A stretch of 5,020 bases of DNA. Origin: Gammaproteobacteria bacterium. GTDB taxonomy: Bacteria > Pseudomonadota > Gammaproteobacteria > Immundisolibacterales > Immundisolibacteraceae. The position numbers and the translations under genes were made by a program. This document shows, in pieces, positions 1 to 5,020 of the stretch; within the stretch, counting starts at the first letter, position 1; each line of letters starts with the position of its first letter. The notes beneath the pieces were generated by a model that saw only the letters and a list, made by a program, of their open reading frames with translations, had not been told where the DNA came from and made no database searches. Location: NCBI GenBank assembly GCA_003526065.1, contig DQBD01000059.1:1-5020 (forward strand). Direction: 5' to 3'.

Positions 1-635
1 CCGCCGACGACAACCAGACCGCAGTGACCGTGCACGTGCTGCAGGGCGAGCGTGAGATGGCCGCCGGCAACAAGTCGCTGGGCAAGTTCGACCTGACCGA
101 CATCCCGCCGGCGCCGCGCGGCATGCCGCAGGTCGAAGTCACGTTCGACATCGACGCCAACGGCATCCTGCACGTGTCGGCCAAGGACAAGGCCACCGGC
201 AAGGAGCAGAAAATCGTCATCAAGGCCTCGAGCGGCCTGTCCGACGACGAAGTGCAACGCATGGTCCGTGACGCCGAGGCACACGCCGAGGAGGATCACA
301 AGGCGGCGCAGCTGGCGCACGCGCGCAACCAGGCCGACAACCTCGTGCACCAGGTGCGCAAGACGCTGGCCGACCTGGGCGACAAGGTGGACGGCGACGA
401 GAAGACCCGCATCGAGGACGCCATCGGCGCCGTCGAGGAAGCGGTCAAGGGTGACGACCAGGCCGCCATCGAGTCGGCCACCGAAGCGCTGACCGCCGCC
501 TCGCACAGCCTGGCGGAGAAGGCCTACGCCGGCGCCGCCGAGCAACCGGCACCGGATACCGGCGACGCCGGCAGCGCATCCGGCGGCGACGACGTGGTCG
601 ACGCCGAATTCAAGGAAGTGCGCGACGACAAGTAA
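1..635 (+). CDS. dnaK: Molecular chaperone DnaK (Hsp70), C-terminal part, 5' end outside the window
   Basis: This is the last 210 codons of Hsp70; the reading frame begins at base 3 and ends at TAA 633-635. The ATPase domain and the start of the substrate-binding domain lie off the left edge; by comparison with E. coli DnaK the visible part starts near residue 430. Visible residues 1-77 are the end of the beta-sandwich substrate-binding domain, with the family strings [25 protein letters not shown] and [10 protein letters not shown]. Residues from about 78 ([20 protein letters not shown]) to about 170 are the helical lid. The rest is a low-complexity Ala/Gly/Asp tail ending in [15 protein letters not shown], close to the conserved bacterial DnaK C-terminus. 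The protein folds client proteins in the cytoplasm in an ATP-driven cycle with DnaJ, encoded next, and GrpE. The frame is intact and nothing is anomalous. Confidence 0.98.
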   Translation, partial: ADDNQTAVTVHVLQGEREMAAGNKSLGKFDLTDIPPAPRGMPQVEVTFDIDANGILHVSAKDKATGKEQKIVIKASSGLSDDEVQRMVRDAEAHAEEDHKAAQLAHARNQADNLVHQVRKTLADLGDKVDGDEKTRIEDAIGAVEEAVKGDDQAAIESATEALTAASHSLAEKAYAGAAEQPAPDTGDAGSASGGDDVVDAEFKEVRDDK

Positions 636-655
636 GCGCGGCCACGCCCGCCACA

Positions 656-689
656 CCCCGGACCGGCTCGCCCGGCCCGGGGTTTTGTT
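656..689 (+). terminator. Intrinsic terminator between dnaK and dnaJ
   Basis: CCCCGG (656-661) pairs with CCGGGG (677-682). After one A/C mismatch the stem continues with CCGG (663-666) against CCGG (672-675), leaving a five-base loop, CTCGC. The stem is followed directly by TTTTGTT (683-689). It starts 20 bases after the dnaK stop codon. This is a textbook rho-independent terminator shape. Because dnaJ lies only 30 bases further on, it probably acts as a partial terminator that sets the dnaK:dnaJ ratio, unless dnaJ has its own promoter. I see no convincing promoter in 683-718. Confidence 0.85.
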
Positions 690-718
690 CATTCTGACCG
701 ACAGCAAGAACCCTCACC

Positions 719-2634
<1,916 letters not shown>

Positions 2635-2688
2635 GCGGCGGCAATCGCCCGGGTCGACCAGGCGACGACGCATCCGGGGCGCGCGTTC

Positions 2689-3015
2689 TCAGCAGGGCAC
2701 CCGGTACCAGTGCCCGTTGACGTACACCCAGTGATAGCACGACCCTTCGATGGTGATCACCACCGCCTGACCCAGGTTGCGTATGGCCTTGATCCCGTCA
2801 CCGGGCGGCCCTTCGCGGGGCTCCAGCGGCTTCCCATCGGCCGTGCGCGGCTGCAGGTTGCCGTCTTTGTCCGGCACGAGCACAAACGGCAGGCCGGCGA
2901 ACGGGTTGGTCTGCGGTGACGGTTCAGCCGGTGGTGTTTCCCGTCCACAGCCGGACAGGGCCACGCCCGCCAGGCTCACCACCGCAAACCGTCGGATCAG
3001 ATCGCACCTTTTCAT
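2689..3015 (-). CDS. Small putative lipoprotein of unknown function
   Basis: This 108-residue protein is not recognised. The N-terminus (KR, RR, then a hydrophobic run) ends in a lipobox, LSGC, with Cys23 as the predicted lipidated residue, so it should be exported and membrane-anchored. After the lipobox comes a Pro-rich linker (about 24-40), then the segment FVLVPDKDGNLQPR, a second Pro/Gly stretch (about 64-74), and a compact aromatic C-terminus, CYHWVYVNGHWYRVPC. That segment holds two cysteines (93 and 108, the last residue) that could form a disulfide in the periplasm. The start at ATG 3013-3015 is supported by a strong Shine-Dalgarno, GGAGGG, six bases upstream. The stop is TGA at 2689-2691. 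It begins 21 bases after the stop of the outer-membrane barrel gene on the same strand, so the two are very likely co-transcribed and may work together. It converges with dapB, 54 bases apart. Lipoprotein call is strong; any function is unknown. Confidence 0.8.
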   Translation of the reverse strand: MKRCDLIRRFAVVSLAGVALSGCGRETPPAEPSPQTNPFAGLPFVLVPDKDGNLQPRTADGKPLEPREGPPGDGIKAIRNLGQAVVITIEGSCYHWVYVNGHWYRVPC

Positions 3016-3020
3016 CCTCT

Positions 3021-3026
3021 CCCTCC
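3021..3026 (-). promoter_or_regulatory. Strong ribosome binding site for the small lipoprotein gene
   Basis: Read on the minus strand the bases are GGAGGG, followed by six bases (AGAGGA-like purine stretch) and then ATG. It is the best Shine-Dalgarno match in the window and fixes the lipoprotein start. It lies in the short gap after the barrel gene stop codon, which fits an operon in which the lipoprotein is translated efficiently and independently. Confidence 0.8.
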
Positions 3027-3036
3027 ATGGCTGACG

Positions 3037-4461
3037 TCAATCCAGCATGAGGCTGACGCTCGCATACAGATGGCGCTGCGGGTGCAGCTGCGGATTCTGA
3101 GGGTCCGTGTCCTGAAACTGCACCTCGGTGTCGAACAGGTTGCGCACACCGACGCTTACCAGCCCCGATCGCCGCGGCAGGCGGTAGCCGACGCGGACAT
3201 CGCTCAGCCAGAAGGTATCCGTGGCTTGGCGCTGCTGGTTGCTGGTGGTGACGACGAAATCGCCGCTTTGGTGGTACCCGGTGACAGCCACGTCGGCCAG
3301 CCACCCCGACGGGTCGCTGTAGCGAACTCCCAGCGGCAGGCTGTGGGTCCGCAAATCGAAGATGCCCCAGTTGCCGGTCTCGACGATCAACGGGAAGTCG
3401 TCGCTGTACGTTTCCTTCTGGTAGCGGTACTCGCCACGCACGGCCCAGCGTGGCGCCGGCGTCCAGTACGCGTACACGCGATGCAGCTGCTGGCGCGCAT
3501 CACCGCTTTGTGCACCCGACAGCAGGTCCAGGTAAGGCCGCTCGAGTTGACGCCAGCTGGCCTCGAGCCCCACGTCCAGCCCGTCGCGCAGGCGGCGATC
3601 AATGCCCAGCGCGTAACGGTCGCTGCGCGTGCCGACAGGATCGTCGAAGAACTGCACGAACCCCGAGACCTGCGCCGGCTCGATGGTGCCCTTGCCGATC
3701 AGTTCACGGTGCACCGCCCGCAGCGCCGCTGCGCGCAACGTGGTGTGTCGGTCAAGCGCCCACACCAGGCCAAGCTTGGGGCTGACGCGGGTCTTATCGA
3801 TGGCGTCCGCCTCCACTGAATCGACCGCCACGCCCAGTGTCCACTGCATCCCGTCGGCGCCATCGACATAACCGTAGGCATAGCCGTTGTGCTGGCGCAC
3901 GCGCTGATCGAGCATGAAGCCGTTGACATCAATGTCGCCGTTGGCGCGATAGTAACCGCCTCCCATCAACAGCCGCCCGGGATCACCGGAGATCACCTGC
4001 TGCGCCTCGGCCAGCAGCGGCCGCAGCTCCGCCCGCACCTCGAAGGGCAGCACGATGGGGACCGGCGGGCCGAACGGCAGCATGAGCTCGAGTTCGAAAT
4101 CCTGGCCTTCCTGCAGGCGCTCGCGCTGAACCGACACCAGGGTGCTGTGGCCGGGCTGCCAGTCGTGGCGCAGGCCGAGCCGGTAGGTGTCGCGGTCGCG
4201 GAAGTGGCGCAGCGTCTGCGAGTCGACGTCGTCGAACGGGTAGAGGCCGATGTCGCCGCGCTCGTCGCGTCGACGCCGCGCCTCGGCCTGGACGCTGGTG
4301 TCCGGCGTCAGCCTCCAGTGGACGAACAGGTCATACAGCTCGATGTCTTGGTCGGCGTTGTCACGAAAACCGTCGGTGCTGTAGCGAAACTGCGCGGCGG
4401 AGATCGACAGGGGGCCCGACAGCACGGTGGCGATCAGGTCGTCGCTGAACAGGCCGTCGCC
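3037..4461 (-). CDS. TonB-dependent-receptor-like outer-membrane beta-barrel protein, C-terminal part, truncated at a junction
   Basis: About 474 C-terminal residues of an outer-membrane barrel, ending with TGA at 3037-3039. Alternating hydrophobic/polar strands recur throughout, with aromatic girdles and arginine-rich turns. Examples are DTYRLGLRHDW, LGLVWALDRHTTLRAAALR, LPLGVRYSDPSGW and the C-terminal VGYRLPRRSGLVSVGVRNLFDTEVQFQD, where the NLFD motif marks the last strands of TonB-dependent receptors. The protein ends SVSLMLD rather than in the usual terminal aromatic residue. No signal peptide, TonB box or plug is present because the frame is cut at about 4435-4467. The open frame continues to 4923, but that extension is only the antisense of the plus-strand binding-protein gene. 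Strings such as LSGPLSISAAQFRYSTDGFR and IEPAQVSGFVQFFDD recall, from memory, barrels that follow tetratricopeptide repeats instead of a plug; this is unproven. The ligand is unknown. The lipoprotein gene follows it by 21 bases. Confidence 0.82.
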   Translation of the reverse strand, partial: GDGLFSDDLIATVLSGPLSISAAQFRYSTDGFRDNADQDIELYDLFVHWRLTPDTSVQAEARRRRDERGDIGLYPFDDVDSQTLRHFRDRDTYRLGLRHDWQPGHSTLVSVQRERLQEGQDFELELMLPFGPPVPIVLPFEVRAELRPLLAEAQQVISGDPGRLLMGGGYYRANGDIDVNGFMLDQRVRQHNGYAYGYVDGADGMQWTLGVAVDSVEADAIDKTRVSPKLGLVWALDRHTTLRAAALRAVHRELIGKGTIEPAQVSGFVQFFDDPVGTRSDRYALGIDRRLRDGLDVGLEASWRQLERPYLDLLSGAQSGDARQQLHRVYAYWTPAPRWAVRGEYRYQKETYSDDFPLIVETGNWGIFDLRTHSLPLGVRYSDPSGWLADVAVTGYHQSGDFVVTTSNQQRQATDTFWLSDVRVGYRLPRRSGLVSVGVRNLFDTEVQFQDTDPQNPQLHPQRHLYASVSLMLD

Positions 4462-4467
4462 GCCGCC
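4435..4467. other. Head-to-head junction of two truncated genes (probable chimera breakpoint)
   Basis: To the left, barrel-protein coding sequence reads on the minus strand up to about GDGLFSDDL (4435-4461). To the right, binding-protein coding sequence reads on the plus strand from about EQAVAAANKL (4447 onward). The codons of the two frames are exactly opposite each other here, and both similarities overlap by roughly 10-25 bases, so the exact join cannot be placed more finely. Both genes lose their 5' halves here with no intergenic DNA. This pattern fits an inverted join through a short shared sequence. A short inverted repeat, GGCGA (4429-4433) and TCGCC (4457-4461), is also present but may be chance. 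Confidence 0.75.
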
Positions 4468-5020
4468 AACAAGCTGGCCGGTGAGGGCGTCGCCCTGGTC
4501 GCCGGTCACTTCTGCTCGGGCTCCTCGATCCCGGCCTCGCAGGTCTACGAGGAAGAGAACATCGTCCAGATCTCGCCGGCTTCGACCAACCCGAAGCTGA
4601 CCGACGAGGGCGGCCCGAACGTGTTCCGCGTCTGCGGTCGTGACGACCAGCAGGGCCTGGTCGCCGGCGACCTGCTGTCGACCCGCTTCGGCGGTGGCAA
4701 GATCGCCATCCTGCATGACAAGACCGCCTACGGTAAGGGTCTGGCCGACGAGACCAAGGCCGCCCTTAACGCCAAGGGCGTGCAGGAAGCCATGTACGAA
4801 GCCTACACCGCCGGTGAAAAGGACTACTCGGCCCTGATCTCCAAGATGAAGGCGGCGGGCGTCGACACCTTCTATGTTGGCGGGTACCACACCGAGGCCG
4901 CGCTGATGATTCGCCAGGCCCACGAGCAGGGCTACAAGCCGCAGCTGGTGTCCGGCGACGCCCTGGTCACCGACGAGTTCTGGAAGATCTCCGGTCCGGC
5001 CGGTGAAGGCACGCTGATGA
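4441..5020 (+). CDS. LivJ-type branched-chain amino-acid ABC transporter substrate-binding protein, internal fragment
   Basis: About 193 codons of a periplasmic binding protein of the Leu/Ile/Val family (type I fold), open at both ends: no start on the left, and it runs off the right edge. Recognisable family segments, in order, are EQAVAAANKL, AGHFCSGSSIPAS (Cys at codon 4513), ISPASTNPKLT, FRVCGRDDQQG, IAILHDKTAYGKGLAD, YTAGEKDYSALISKMKAAGVD, YVGGYHTEAALMIRQA and SGDALVTDEF. These match the order in E. coli LivJ, from the end of the first lobe into the second. The protein would capture amino acids in the periplasm and pass them to the LivHMGF permease. The signal peptide and first strands (roughly 70 residues), including the region of the conserved Cys that pairs with the HFC cysteine in LivJ, are missing at the junction. 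There is no ribosome site or signal sequence, so it cannot be expressed as a normal gene here. Whether the ligand is Leu/Ile/Val or another amino acid cannot be told. Confidence 0.9.

Noticed and set aside
2644..2664. Small inverted repeat around GGTCGACC between dapB and the lipoprotein gene, considered as a bidirectional terminator.
   Set aside because: The outer stem is only about four pairs and there is no T-run on either strand, so it does not support a terminator call.
3070..3819. Plus-strand open frame of about 250 codons across the barrel gene.
   Set aside because: The minus strand carries clear beta-barrel strands and the NLFD motif over the same bases; the plus-strand product has no recognisable features or ribosome site.
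4462..4923. Extension of the minus-strand barrel reading frame through a Gly/Val-rich stretch to a start at 4923, giving an apparent 628-residue protein.
   Set aside because: This part is exactly antisense, codon on codon, to the well-conserved LivJ-like plus-strand gene. It lacks barrel, plug or signal features, so it is a shadow created by the junction.

Overview
The window looks like a moderately high-GC proteobacterial chromosome, most likely gammaproteobacterial. This rests on the gene order dnaK-dnaJ-dapB and on DnaJ and DapB proteins that align almost residue for residue with the E. coli proteins as I remember them. The genus cannot be read from the sequence.

Layout. Positions 1-635 hold the 3' third of dnaK (+). 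An 83-base gap follows with a clear intrinsic terminator (656-689). Positions 719-1816 are a complete dnaJ (+). Five bases later, 1822-2634 is a complete dapB (+). On the opposite strand and convergent with dapB are a small putative lipoprotein of unknown function (2689-3015) and, 21 bases upstream of it in the same direction, the C-terminal barrel of a TonB-dependent-receptor-like outer-membrane protein (3037 to about 4461). These two minus-strand genes look like one operon. From about 4441 to the right edge a plus-strand frame encodes the middle of a LivJ-type branched-chain amino-acid substrate-binding protein.

DnaK and DnaJ are Hsp70/Hsp40 chaperone partners. DapB is the lysine/meso-diaminopimelate pathway reductase that often sits behind dnaJ. 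The barrel protein and the lipoprotein would both belong to the outer membrane or its periplasmic face.

The most notable point is a head-to-head junction at about 4435-4467. The barrel gene (minus) and the binding-protein gene (plus) both lose their 5' ends at the same place, and both read cleanly right up to it. There is no room for a start codon, signal peptide or promoter for either gene. This is best explained by a chimeric join (assembly or amplification artefact) or, less likely, a recent inversion or deletion breakpoint. I see no new defence system, CRISPR array, insertion sequence, tRNA or rRNA in the window. The least-explained gene is the small lipoprotein.
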